The position numbers were made by a program, and so were the translations under genes. The notes below the pieces were generated by a model, which ran no database searches, was not told the origin of the DNA, and saw only the letters and a program-made list of their open reading frames with translations. From Rhizophagus irregularis (lineage: Eukaryota; Glomeromycota; Glomeromycetes; Glomerales; Glomeraceae), in assembly GCF_026210795.1 (NCBI RefSeq), contig NC_089445.1, positions 620,001 through 684,000 on the forward strand: 64,000 nucleotides of DNA, read 5' to 3'. Of the stretch, positions 44,151 to 56,734 are shown in pieces (position 1 is the stretch's first letter; every line of letters begins with the position of its first letter).

Positions 44151-45056
44151 TAGAGCTCCGAACAGGTCAGCCAAATTCAGGTAACCTGACCTGACCTGAC
44201 CTGAAATTCAGGTCAGGTTTGAGATTTTTAAAAAAAATTCAGGTCAGGTATGAAGATTGACCTGACCTGATTGACCTGTTGACCTGAAACTATTGATTCT
44301 ACTATATAATAAAAGTGAGTTGTGGTATTGCGATTCACTTTTTTATATTGATTTTATATAATAAAAGTGAGTTGCGGTATTGCGATTCACTTTTTTATAT
44401 TGATTTTATATAATAAAAGTGAGTTGCGGTATTGCGATTCACTTTTTTATATAGATTCTATATAATAAAAGTGAGTTGCAGTATTGCGATTCACTTTTTT
44501 ATATTGATTTTATATAATAAAAGTGAGTTGTGGTATTGCGATTCACTTTTTTATATTAATTCTATATAAAAAAAGTGAATTGCAATACCGCAACTCACTT
44601 TTTTAATATAAAATCAATATAAAAAAGTGAATCGCAATACCGCAACTCACTTTTTTTATACAAAATCAATATAAAAAAGTGAATTGCAGTATTGGGATTC
44701 ACTTTTTTATATGATTTTAATATAAAAATGTTGAATCGCAATATTTTGAGAAAAAATGTTGCGAAAACGTTTTTTCATAATATTATATTAAAAAAATGTT
44801 TCGTAACATTTTTTTTTTGATATTTCAATAATAACGTTGCGAAAACATTTTTTTCATAATATTATATTAAAAAAAAAACGTTTTGTACCATTTTTTTTTA
44901 ATACTTTAATAAAAATAGTCCTGAAATTTTTCAGGTTTCAGGTCAGGTCAGGTCAAACAGACAACCTGATATAACCTGACCTGACCTGACCTGAAAAAAA
45001 ATTTCAGGTCAGGTTTATCAATTAACCTGACCTGACCTGACCCATTCGGAGCTCTA
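44151..45056. mobile_element. hAT-like non-autonomous element (MITE) D with giant internal foldback
   Basis: 906 bp, bordered by perfect 8-bp duplications GTATTTAT (44143-44150 and 45057-45064). The left end is TAGAGCTCCGAACAGGTCAG and the right end, read inward, TAGAGCTCCGAATGGGTCAG (18 of 20). Both ends are followed by arrays of CAGGTCAGGT. These ends match element B at 6913-7808. Intact duplications imply a recent insertion. The core is an inverted array (separate entry). Confidence 0.85.
44297..44720. repeat. Inverted tandem array inside hAT-like element D
   Basis: Five head-to-tail copies of a roughly 53-bp unit (AAAGTGAGTTGCGGTATTGC then GATTCACTTTTTTATATTGA) run to about 44570. About three copies in the opposite orientation follow. 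Each unit is itself a short palindrome (AAAGTGA ... TCACTTT), so the region can fold into a long hairpin. Two further about 80-bp tandem copies around GTTGCGAAAACGTTTTT follow at 44750-44890. Confidence 0.8.
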
Positions 45057-47843
45057 GTATTTATACAAAGAAGAGAAAAAGAAATATTTATTAAAAATGT
45101 TTTTTTAACTAAAAAAAAGCTGACCATTTATATTTATGTCTAATGCATGCTTCTATAAGAAAAGCAAAGAAATATTTTATTAGAAATATTTTTTTATTAT
45201 AATTCCAGTTTATTTTGTATTTACATCAAAGAAGAATTCTATTAAAACATGGAAAAACTTCAGCAACTGTGAGCCTCGATTCTCAGAATCATATCGATTT
45301 TGCCTCACTTCGCCTTATGGTAATTTATCATATATATTATTTAATATAATTCTCATATTCGTAAATTTTATAGGTGGTGGACGCTACTAGCCGGTCACAC
45401 TTGAAAAATTCTGTGAAAGTAATAGGAAGGAATGAGCCTTAAACTATTTATTTTTTTTAAAAATGCAGTTATAGGTTATGTAATTACGTTAATAAGCCAC
45501 GAGTTTTATTTAATCAGCCACAAATTTCGCACAAATATAAATCAAAATGGTTTTTATTATGCATATTGGCGGATTTGTTCAAATAACTATTTATTCCGTT
45601 ATGTTCGGTATGATGTACATATGATCTTAAAAAAAGTTTTTCAATTTAACGAAATTTTCATTCCGGCTGGAATTAATGTAATTTCAGCCGAACTTTACAT
45701 TATATCAATATCACGAGATTAATAATTCAGTGACAAAAAATGGGGGTGAATTTTGTAGATCATTTAATAAAATTCATTTAATCTTACGCACTATTTTACT
45801 GAAACCTTTCAAGCACAGATTTTTAGAAAAAAAGCTATTATGAGCTTCTTAATTGCTAGTTATAAAATGAATTATTATGTCACAAAAGACAAAAAACACT
45901 AAATAACCCTATTCTTATTCCATTTTTTACAATTTTATGAACTTTTCAATCGTTTGGTAATGAACGACTTTTAAGGCAATATCCTATTATTAGTTCTAAT
46001 TTTACTGATTATTATAATTCAACCCTCTAGTTACTGCCTCTTCCTGATGCTCTCTAGTAGTTTTTGGTATCTAATTTTGGATCGTGGTAACTTTTGGAAC
46101 ATTTTTATCGATTCCACCTCCTGCGCACACTTTTCCAATCCACATTGCATATCTTGAGCAGTGTAACGATTACATTTGTCTGCATTACCTGCCATAAAAT
46201 ATTCTTCTAGCAATTCTCTCACTTGATTTGTCATTCTCCCTTTTTTACCAAATTTTTGGTTCTTCTTTAAGGCCCAGCCAGCTTTTCATATTTGCCAGTA
46301 TGTATTTCAAATATCAGACATTTCGAAAGCATTAGTTATTACGATTAATCTCACTTGATTGATTTTTTACGTTCTATTTCTTTTTTTTAATTCTTTCTCT
46401 AGATTAATTACTAATCCTTTATTTTCTTTCCATTTGCACTATTCCTCTAGATTGTATTTTTTTTTACAAGAACTTGTTTTGTAAGACGTTCTGGTCAGAT
46501 ATCTGCTGCAATAGTATCACATTAATTACTATAATGCTAAAGAAAGAATATGAAAAGGATAAAGCTAATAAAATTGGAAGTGAAGGAACGAAACTAACAA
46601 AATGTGGAATTTTGTAAGAAATCAGAATAATTTTCTTTATACAGAATTTCTCAATTAGAATGTGAAATAGTAGGCGTGGATATATTTGGATTAGAGTTTT
46701 CAATTTCATGCTTTTGCAATTATTCTAATTGTGTAGGAGTAAATATGATAGCCCAAGGTTCAAGATTAGGTATAGACTGTGTTAATATACAGTACATCCT
46801 TCAAATATCCAGAGGTTGGCCATTGCCATTCAAACAAATTTGAATTCCCTGGCAATATATTGCTTTCACTTCCTTTATTGATAATGTAATTTATTATAAT
46901 TTTGATGGTTATAATTAATAGAAATAAAATAAAGAAATTATTTATTTTATACATTACATTATAATAATTCACATAATCATGAATATAATTTTATAATTAT
47001 ATAATATACTATGATCTCTATTAGGCACCAACTGTGCTTACAGAAGTTCTCTGGATTGCAAAAAACTAAAGAGCAAAAAGTATTAATTTTGGTTTCATTA
47101 AATAATAATCATATAACAACTTTATTAAAATATACCATTAGTACTTAATACTATAAAAAACCATTGGCCTAAATCAAGAAGTTACTCTAATTGAAATTGC
47201 TTAGCACTCTCAAAAATAATTGAAAAAAAAAGATTTAATTAGTATTATTTTTTATTTTTCTATACTGCAAATATTGCAAAATAAAAAAATAAGTAAAGTA
47301 CTGTATATGCTGCAGCATTAAGTACTGTAATGTAAATATAATTATCATATTAATAGTATCATCAGTTTAACTAAATTATGAATAATATCTGATATAAAAT
47401 AAAAAAAAAATCCATATAACTATAATGTCAAATACTATAATATAAAATATAGTTTTTGTTAGAAATGATTTATATATATAAATTATAATTTCTTAATAAA
47501 GTTACTGCTTTCAGTAAAAATAATTAAAAAAAATTTCCAAGTAATTATTTTTTATTTTTATTTCACAGAAAAAAACTATGAGATAATTCCTACAAGTAAA
47601 AACATACAAATATAAGAAAAAACCAATATATAAAATTAATGATAAAACCACATGATATAAAAATCACGTGATAATATGAAAAGATTTCGGTTCATGTTAC
47701 AAGAAATTAATAATCAGAAATAATCGCGAAATTAAAGATAATGAATATCATTGTCCCCATTTTCAGGAATCTGTGTTCCTGCATGTGAAACGAAATTTTA
47801 AACGCGCAAATTTATTTTTTTATATTTAGATAACTTATTTACC
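45057..47843. other. Gene-poor stretch
   Basis: A 96-codon 'ORF' at 45432 lacks family resemblance. A decayed coding fragment lies at 46031-46234. The rest is A+T-rich without defined elements. Confidence 0.45.
46031..46234 (-). pseudogene. Fragment of a recurrent Rhizophagus ORF family (RYTAQDM motif)
   Basis: Reads VRELLEEYFMAGNADKCN, then RYTAQDMQCGLEKCAQE, and runs into a Lys/Arg-rich end. I associate the RYTAQDM block with a multicopy Rhizophagus gene family. The neighbouring reading (SWLGLKEEPKIW, just upstream) is in another frame, and the downstream block appears frameshifted, so this is a decayed, truncated copy. The family's function is unknown to me. Confidence 0.4.
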
Positions 47844-49048
47844 ATGTTATTGGCGTCAAGTATACGCGCATTAATATTCTTGCCAAACGTTCGATTTTAT
47901 AAAACTAACTTTGAGTCAAGAATACAAAAAAAAATACACTTAAATTTGAATGCTAGTAGTTCAAGGTCATTGTTTAGCTTAAGTACTTTTTCAACAATAC
48001 CACAACAGTTGCATACAATTGACGATCAAACTGTTCAAGAAAATTACTATATACCTTATACAGAAAAGCAAATCTCTTTTAAACATACTCATTTGGAAGC
48101 ATCGGAAAAGGAAACTGGTGGGAAAAACGATCCCTCATTAAATCAAAATAAATCAGAAGAAAATGAACCTAAAGGAGTAGATGAATATACGCTTAATGTT
48201 GGCAGAGGTAATTCTCTTGATTTATTTTTATTTTATCTTTCCAAATTTTTGATAATAAGATCATTCCTCTTTTCAAAGCAATTCGTACTATACGAGATGA
48301 TTTACCATTATTCTTTGAACATGGTCTATCTGATACTTCAATCTATTCATCAAATATTTTGTTAACTGATCCACATCATACACGTCTTCATGTGCGTGGA
48401 AAGCACATATATATAGGAATCGCTAATTTGTTAAGATGGAGTTTAATATGGTATTTTGATGATTTGACATTAGAATTAGTTAAGCTTCACGTAGTTGAAA
48501 ATGACAGCGAGGACGAGAATAAATCAGAACAAGATATATATTTTAAAGACGCGATAAATGATGATAATTATTTCAGCCACATAAAGAAAGATTTTTTAAA
48601 AACACATACATCATATTTTTCTACGACCTCAATATCACCATCAGATAGAAACACGCGACTTTATATTCGTTGGACATTTGAGGGAACGCCAAGGTCATCC
48701 TATATTAAATCGATGTTTTCTCCCCGTGGAACTCGAATTCCGCGGACAACTTTTTCAGGTATCTTTATGTATAGATTTGACCCTAGAAATGGATTAGTTT
48801 TAGAACACCACGTAAAACATATTATACCTGCACCCAGCCGAAAAGCGGTATTATATCATGGATTTGGTGGTTTTGGTGGCCTATTATGGAGAATCAGAAG
48901 TAGTATGAGACAACAGAAAAACGAATGGGGAGTTGGTTTAGGAATGGTTGTTCATGAATCAGAAAATAATAAGTCTAATTCTGTTAGGTTAAAAACTTCT
49001 AAAGATAAAAATGATTTTAATGATCATCGAGATATTGCTAAACTATAA
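47844..49048 (+). CDS. Mitochondrial DUF2358 protein (C6orf136-like)
   Basis: The N-terminus (MLLASSIRALIFLPNVRFYK and a Ser/Arg-rich stretch) looks like a mitochondrial presequence. The conserved part is DDLPLFFEHGLSDTSIYSSN, then LLTDPHHTRLHVRGKHIYIG, LLRWSLIWYFDDLTLELVKL, RLYIRWTFEGTPR, GIFMYRFDPRNGLVLEHHV and a Gly-rich end. This order matches DUF2358/C6orf136 proteins, whose role is not established. There is one intron ending AAG at 48259. The best donor (GGTAATTC at 48208) breaks the frame; a GTTGGC donor at 48198 keeps it. The protein is about 381 residues with the latter. Confidence 0.75.
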
Positions 49049-49489
49049 TATCCGATATATATTTTTTTTTTTTGCATTCATCTTTTTATTTAAAATTTGA
49101 TACGCAAGTCAAAATTGTCGTTGTATCAGTTAAATAATATTGTATAGTTGAAACCCACGAAAGTTGAATCAACATTAAAGAGAATTGACCGCACATTTAT
49201 AATTCAGGTTATTTAAGCTTCTAAAAATAGAATTATTTGGTCATTTAAGATACTTTTAAGATCATTTAGGTCTAAATCAGTAATGTAAATTGCCGCGTAT
49301 TAAATGTTCGGATCATCCATAGGGTATTGTAATAACAGCCACACACAATTCACCAAAAAAACGTTACGTCACATTGCATCAAATTTTTTAGAAAACTGGT
49401 CAAACTCGAAAACGTAAGAATTAACCCGTTTGCCCATCGCAAGAATTCTCTTATTACCTTGCCCGAGTTATTCTATTTAAAAGCGCGTA
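49049..49489. other. Intergenic, promoter of the PP4R1-like gene
   Basis: No gene seen. 49320-49480 is somewhat richer in G+C (GCGCG near 49483) directly before the first short exon. Confidence 0.4.
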
Positions 49490-52400
49490 ATGGCAGGTAA
49501 AGCCTCAAGCCTACTTTATTATAAAAAAATTATTGTTTTCCCAAATGTTTTGAAAAAAAGGTGGTTTACAATCTTTTGTAACTTGTTTAGAAAACCAAGA
49601 CCCCCTTCCGGTAAGGGAAGAAGATCTTGAGGATGGTAACGAACTGGATTCTGAAGATCTTCTGGCTGAAATGGCAGAGGGTGTTCCTGGTAAGTGGCCA
49701 GAACTTTTTTAAAATGTTTGTACATTAGCTGTTGCATTAAGACTGAATTGCACAGCTTCTGAGGATATCCAAATCATAAACAATTTGCAAATTGGAATTT
49801 TTTGGATATACTGTACGAATAGTCCTAATCCTGTTCACTAAAGCTATTAAATGATTATCTACAAAGTTTCAATTCTTTTTCTTGGATTTCCTCATAGAAC
49901 ATCTTTCTGACGTTGCTGCAGAAGAAATGGAGGATGAAGAACTTCTATTGGACGACTCTTTATCACCACTTGAAAAGATATTCTTATATGTGAAGAGTGA
50001 TTTGGTGTTTCATAGGTAAGTATAATATTAAATATTATTATTATTTGTTATTTAGCTTTTTCTAATTAATTAATCGAATTGTGGTCTGGGATCTACTGTA
50101 TATTTTCTTTATGAGAGTGTTCATTGCAAAGGAACTTCCCTCATTAATAAGAGATGTGGAAATTAGTGAAGCAGTCGAATATGTGTTACCCTTGATGAAC
50201 TCTTTGGGAACTGATCCAGGTTCATTTATTGATATGTTAATTATATTATTTAATTCGTATAAATTCATTATCTACTTTATCTAATATTTTTAATTGTTAT
50301 TATATGTAGAGGATCACGTCCGTGAAGCATTTGCACCTGAAGTAGATAAGATTATATGGTTTTATTATTCTGTACGTATAATTACTTATTAGATATAAAG
50401 ATAGACCATTTGGGAATCGCATTATTATCAGTTATCCTAAGTAGAAACATCTTATATTTACGGAATAGCATTGTCCACTGAGAGAAAATACATCAGATAA
50501 CGTTCAAGGGGATAATGGGTCTATAAATTCTCGACCAATGACACCCCAACGACCTCAGACGCCTCAGCGTCCACATACACCACAAAGACCTCAAACACCT
50601 CAAAGACCACAAACACCAATACAGCAGCAATTACAACAACTTCCTGCACAACCACAAACACCAACTAGTCATTTACCATATTTATCTCCTGCTGCTTTTA
50701 CTCCTCTTCTTCATGCACTTCTTCTTGATCAAAATACTAGCATCGCAGCAGCAGCACAAGCAGCCGTTCAGTCTCTAGTTGAGAGAATATTAGAAGAACC
50801 TGATGTAAATCCTAAAGAAAAGGAATTATTGGAGAGAGAGACTTTAGAGGGTGTTGTTTTAGGTATAGGCAAATTAGATCAGGAGAAAGCGAAAAGAGAG
50901 GATTTAGAATGGGACGCGGATGGTGATGATACAAGTGTTGGTGCCGTTGCTGGTGGCGAAGAAGAAGCTGAATTGGGGCGAATGACTATGATGACGGTAT
51001 ATACGATCAACAACATTCATAGTTATTATTAAGAATTACAAATAGTCTAATTATTATTATTTTTTTTTTATTTTACAGTTAATATCATCACTTGCACCTA
51101 TTGTTGGTCCAGAAAAATGTGCACGTTTATTTGTGCCAGAATTAGATAAAATGTCAGATGAGCCAGTGTTTTATGTACGGAAGGTGGGATTAGTTTTTAG
51201 TTGGAACCTACGGTTTCCTTTGTTATTGATGATATGATTAATTTCGCAAATCATAATCGGTTTATATAGGAAGCGGCTTTAGCGGTTGGAAGTTTAGCTG
51301 GAATTTTACCTTTGGATATTATTACGTCAAAATTGGTAAATAACAAGCATTTGTTTTGCTTCTGGTTAGTTGTATTACTAGTTTTTCATATTCAGCAAAC
51401 AATAATATCAAAAGTTACCCATATACGACCATTTCTCAACCGATGCTATTTGGCACGTACGTCGTTCTTGCTGCCTAGTCTTAGCTACAATATGCTCTCG
51501 CCTTCCAGAAGAAATGAAAGCTGAACGAGCTGTGAAAGGAATTGAACTTTTCGCAGGAGATGTAAGCCGAAGTGTGCGATCAGCTGCTGGCGAAATTATT
51601 GGTGAATTAATTGCCACTTTCCATCCTAATGGTAAGGTACCTGAAAGTTTGGTACAACATTTCCTTAGTTTGGGGCCTGTTAGGGAATCAACTATCGGTA
51701 TTACCAATGTAACTGGTAGTGCTTATAATAATACCGGGATTGGACAGAGAGATCCGGAACGCCCAGTTATATGTGCATATAATTTTCCCGGTGAGCATTA
51801 AAGATACGAGATACATCTTTATTATTATATTATTTGGATATTAATTTATTTTGAAAATTTTATTAAATATCTACTCTAGCTGTAGTTTTAACTCTGGGAG
51901 AAAGTCGATGGGACGATCTAAAAGAGACATATTTTTCTTTAACGCGAGATATGCAGGTTTAAATTGATACTTTTGTTAATTAATTCTTTTAATTAACTTT
52001 ATTGAAATTAATACTTGTATGATTATAGATCAAAGTTCGAAGGTCTTTGGCTTGTTCGCTTCATGAAATCGCAAAAGTAATTGGTCCCTCAAAAACAGAA
52101 CGAGACTTACTGAGTGTTTTTAGATCTTATTTAGATGATATGGATGAAGTTAAATCAGGTCTCATGGAACATCTTGCAGATTTCATCGAGTGTTTACCAC
52201 TAAACACTCGGAACGATTATTTGCCGTCATTAAATGATGTATGGGATGGAGTAAATCATCAATGGCGTTTGAGAGACGAGATTGCAAAGTAAATTGCATT
52301 TATTTTAATTATTTAATTATTTATTCTCGTGAATACTATTTTTCTTAATATTACATAATTATTATTAGACAATTACCTGCGTTATGCAGACTATTTAATA

Positions 52401-53472
52401 GTCAAAATGTTATAAATCATATTTTACCTTTAACCATCCGTGCGATCAAGGATGATGTTGCTAGTGTTCGAGAAACAGCCGTCTCTAGTGTGAGTATAAG
52501 GTCACATTTTTACAAATGCAATTCTTAATTAAATGTCGAGGTATATATTATTTATTTTTTTAATTTTTGTATAGTTTCCAACTTTATTTCAAGTCGTTCG
52601 AAACGATGAGTCATGTTATAATGACATGATAAAACGAGTATGTGAGTTTGCCTCTGATAATAAATTTAGAGGCAGAGTAGTGTAAGTTTAAATTTACAAA
52701 AAAAAAATTATTTCATCAATACGTATAATAAATTGATTATTGAGATATCGTTTAAAATATATTTCATAGTTTTGTGCAGATTTGCAATGCTCTTGTTTCT
52801 ACGGATTATCCGAAGGAGGAATTTGCAAGACATTTCTTAAATGATTTAGAAAAACTTGCATCAGATAGGGTAATAAATGTTAGAATTGCGTTAGCAAGGC
52901 TTGTTGGTGAATTATGTCGAATGGGTATTTCATTTTGTTTATAATTAATTAATATGTTAATTTTCTTTATGATGATTCATCATGTTAATTATTCTAATTT
53001 GTTTGATAAAGAACAATATTATCAGGATTCTTCAAGTCGACCTTCACAAATCAATAATATGTTACGTCGACTTGCGGATGACACTGACGTTGATGTACGT
53101 GGATTTGTATTTTTATATTTAACACCTGAGGAAAGATCAAAATTCATATCATCAACTATACAAGCAATGGCTGAGAGCGCAGAAAATGGACTAGCACCTA
53201 TATCAGAAGAAAACGATCTGGATAACGGCGGGTCAATAACACAAGAAACACATGATTCAACACCAATTATGACTAATGTAAATAATGAGGAAAAACATGA
53301 TACAGAGAAAAGTAAAGAATCGAGAGATATGGAAAATGGACGTGAAAATGATGATCCGCTGGACGCGATCATGGGAGAAATTCCGATTGCATTTATAAGA
53401 TCAAATGTTATTGAAGTGGATAATAACAGTAGGTCATCCTCCAGCCTCATGGTATCATCACCACCACCATAA
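49490..53472 (+). CDS. Serine/threonine protein phosphatase 4 regulatory subunit 1-like (HEAT repeats)
   Basis: Fifteen exons (49490-49496, 49591-49689, 49898-50015, 50116-50219, 50310-50371, 50469-50996, 51079-51183, 51270-51335, 51415-51790, 51880-51956, 52029-52288, 52369-52489, 52575-52681, 52770-52924, 53012-53472) join in phase to 881 residues. The acidic N-terminus (EDLEDGNELDSEDLLAEMAE) is followed by a Gln/Pro stretch with TPQRP repeats (six TPQRP-type units) and HEAT repeats: LAPIVGPEKCARLFVPEL, IWHVRRSCCLVLATICSRLP, SLACSLHEIAKVIG, DMDEVKSGLMEHLADFIE and VINVRIALARLVGEL. The order fits PPP4R1, the scaffold that binds and inhibits or targets PP4 catalytic subunit. The C-terminal tail is disordered and acidic. 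The 7-nt first exon gives MA+G. Confidence 0.8.
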
Positions 53473-53891
53473 TAAGTATTATATTCTTCTCCCATAAACA
53501 ACAATAAAAGTCATGAACATTTCTCTAATATTTATTGAAATTTTGCTTGAATTAAAAAATTATTTAAATGTCAGTAGGAAGGTATTGTTTTATAGACCTA
53601 AAAGACTTATGTTATCACATTTTACTTGAAGAAATTTAAAATATTTCTTTATGATTGTATGATAAAAATTTTTATTCTTTTAGCGGCAAACAAATTATAA
53701 CAGATAATTATTATATAATACAACTGCTATTATAGCAATCATTCATCAATTATTGATTTTACTACTTTTACTATTTTTTACATTCATTTTGTATGGAAAT
53801 TTGTTATTAAAATTTATTATTATAATAAAATAATTTAAAACAAGCTTTGGAAAGTCATGTGATGGCGATTAAAATTTTGAGTTGGGATTTC
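53473..53891. other. Convergent 3' region, no gene seen
   Basis: Lies between the PP4R1-like gene and the minus-strand RbfA-like gene; A+T-rich, nothing recognised. Confidence 0.4.
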
Positions 53892-54848
53892 TCAATTGTC
53901 AACTTCATTATCCTTTACTTTCAATTCTTCTTCAATCTTATCTAAAAGTTCATTTATATTTCCAAGTGCTTCATCATAACGCAAAAAAATTATTTTTGGC
54001 GGATTTCTCATGTGCATGGCACGTTGCAAAATATTCCGATATTTAGTTGAATATTTATTCATTGTATTATCTATTTTTGACTTTCAAAATTTGGTATTAA
54101 AGAAATTAAAATTGCACAATTAAAAATATTTTGAAAAATAATTTGTATCTTACCTTGTTAATTCCTTTTTGTGGATCAGGTTTCCACCAAACTCTAGCAA
54201 AATTAAGTTCGGGTGATACATCGATCTAAAATATAGTAATATATATATATATATATGTCCATTTTTAAGCATTAAAGGTAATTTTAAGAATATTACACGT
54301 ACATTCATAATCCGTACAAAGGTAGAAGTTAAATGATTATGAGGTACATCATCATTGCATTTTATTATTGCTCGAGATAATCTTTGGGCGATATTTTGTT
54401 GCGCTCTAGAAAAACCCTTAAAAGATAATAAAGAATCGACATTATCTTCATTATTACTTTCTTTCACGTCAGTAACTGTATGTCCAGAACGTAATTTTCT
54501 TGCTGAAATTTTAGTAATAGCCTATTATTTAATATTATATTAATTTAATGAAAAAATACGTATATATATATATATATATATTTTAAAAAATATGATACAA
54601 ACCTCATCTCCGAATTGAGATTCCTTCTTTAATTGCCTTCCATTTTTCTTAAAATAATGGAGATATCTACCAGGAATTTGATGTGTTTTTAAAATTTCAT
54701 TATATTCATCTTCAGTTTGACTAGATATATCTTTATCATTTTGATTTATTGATTTTATAGTTAAAAATCGTGATATTATTATTGAACGTGGTTTTAAAAT
54801 TTTTTTAAATAAAGTATGATTTTGATTATTAATGAAAGTTCTCATCAT
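53892..54848 (-). CDS. Mitochondrial ribosome-binding factor A-like protein
   Basis: Four exons (54848-54603, 54521-54303, 54225-54154, 54080-53892) give 241 residues. The N-terminus (MMRTFINNQNHTLFKKILKP, then SRFLTIK) resembles a mitochondrial presequence. The central part holds FSRAQQNIAQRLSRAIIKC and STFVRIMNVIDVSPELNFAR, leading to VWWKPDP, the RbfA KH-like core (DLSPDLRHARVYVS in bacteria, from memory). The end, YRNILQRAMHMRNPPKIIFL with RYDEALGNINELLDKIE, matches RbfA's final strand and helix. RbfA proteins assist maturation of the small ribosomal subunit. A closer acceptor at the last exon breaks the frame; the one chosen (GAAAG, 54081) keeps it. Confidence 0.75.
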
Positions 54849-55385
54849 TTGTTATCAAATAAAAAAAAAAATAAAAAAAATAAAAAAATAAAAAAAAAAT
54901 TTTTTTTATTAGTAAATAAACTGAATGAAACCTATGACGCAAAAGTAAAGATTTTCAAGAATCCTAACTGTAAGCATTTTAATATTTTAATTGTAATAGA
55001 CTAATAGTAATCAAAACCTTTTCCTCAGTTCAATTCAATACATATCTAAAAAATATATGGATTATTGCTAATATATTTAAATTAAATAGATCAACAAGGT
55101 TTGCATTAATCAGATCAATCAGATCATGGTGAAGTTAAATATAAAGATATGATATTAATTTTGCAATAATGAAATTGTGCTGCTATTATTTTAAATGTAT
55201 TAAGTGTTGCCATGTTAAGATTCTCCCTTAATTTGAACTTTAATTATCAGTTTAAAATCTATGATAAATGGATTTGTACTAACTAAATGTTATAAAACGT
55301 AAAATTTTTTTTTTTTATTAATGTTAATTGTTCTTGAAACGATGTATATAATAAATGCTGAAATTTTTTTTATATTGTATATTCT
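54849..55385. other. Intergenic, no gene seen
   Basis: Begins with a purine-rich AAATAAAAAAAT tract (54857-54900) in the RbfA-like leader, then A+T-rich sequence. Confidence 0.4.
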
Positions 55386-56403
55386 TTATTCTGATTTCGA
55401 ATGTTTAGATTCTTCTGTAGAAACTTTTTCAGTCTGAGATGTATCATTACTTTGTGTAACTCCAGGAGTTGTGGCAGTCTAATTAAATAAATAAATAAAT
55501 AAAAAATATAATTCTGAAAAAAAAAAGATAATGATTATTCTTTAAAACTTACAAAACTTACGGATTCTACAGGTGTTCTTGGAGAAGCCCATTCTAACAT
55601 AAACATTAACAAGCTAGATACAAGATATATCTCATGAGAGATATCATGAGTTGAAGTCGTATAATATAAAGTAGTAAGTGTTGTAGTTCCCCAAAGGACA
55701 GAAAGAGGAATTGCTGGTTTTATAATTCCTCTATTCTCATAATGGTATATGACTACAGTAATCAACTAAAGAAACAGAAGTTAAATTAGAATTATCTATA
55801 AAGTAATTTGAAAATATATATATATATATTAGATAATTACTTACTATAACAGTTAATAGAGTTCCCGTGACAAAAATTTCTGGTCCTGGATGATTAAATA
55901 TGTATTGCGCAATATATTTGACTGAAAATAATACTGCCAAACTGTTCAATAAAAGCTATTAGATATATAATGTTATTTATTAAAATTAAATTGTAATAAA
56001 ATATGATGTAAATTTTAATATAAATATCAAACCAATTTAGCTTGCATTGAAGGGGATTCATCAGTAGGTTCAGGTGGGATATACCAGTTTCCTTTACTGC
56101 TTCTATGTCGTGCTGTATATATAGCACTTGGTAGAACTGTGTAAATGACAAGAAAAGCTGGTATTCCTGCGATTCTATAAAATAATAAATCAAACAATAT
56201 TGGAAAAAAAATTAATTAAATCTTAGAATATATGTCAGAAAGTTACTCACATATCTGCCAAACTAAGTGAGCCGAAGAATGCGGCCTAAATTAGAAAATA
56301 AAAGCAAATTGTAAAAACTTTGGAAGAATTTTCAAGTTTGAAAATTCAAAATAGAACGTAATCTTACCCAATCCGGAGGTAAAAGCGAGCTAAAACCGAA
56401 CAT
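55386..56403 (-). CDS. Small multi-pass membrane protein, 206 residues
   Basis: Six exons (56403-56368, 56285-56251, 56174-56033, 55955-55845, 55765-55562, 55478-55386) join in phase. About five hydrophobic segments are visible: LADIIAGIPAFLVIYTVLPS, SLAVLFSVKYIAQYIF, GTLLTVILITVVIYHY, ILWGTTTLTTLYYTT-like (SVLWGTTTLTTLYYTTS) and IYLVSSLLMFMLEWA. A loop reads ARHRSSKGNWYIPPEPTDES. The tail is Ser/Thr-rich and hydrophilic. The gene model is well supported by phase and splice sites, but I do not recognise the family. It is divergent from the 91-residue gene at 56735. Confidence 0.65.
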
Positions 56404-56734
56404 TATTGCAAACCTATATTAAAAAAAATGCTTTTGAAGCTAAAGTGATTCTTTGAATGTTTCGTTAGAATTTTATTTTTGTCGTTTAGGGGTGGATATG
56501 GACATGATATGCGAGGTTATCTTGTAGATCTTTGAAGATCAATCGTCATGTGTAAACAAACGGATGCCATATGAATTTCATGCAAGGTTTATATAATCTT
56601 TGTAAGATAAAATTCATTTTCCTTCTTGGACTTGTTTGGTAAATAATAAAAAAGAATGGACGGTTAATCCATTTAATTTATACTAATTTTTTTTATAAAC
56701 AATTATAGAATTATAGCATTATAGAAAATTGAAA

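Noticed and set aside
45432-45722. 96-codon frame after hAT-like element D
   Set aside because: Amino-acid make-up fits random AT-rich sequence and no homology is recognised.
51408-51707. 99-codon minus-strand frame
   Set aside because: Shadow of a conserved HEAT-repeat exon of the PP4R1-like gene on the plus strand.
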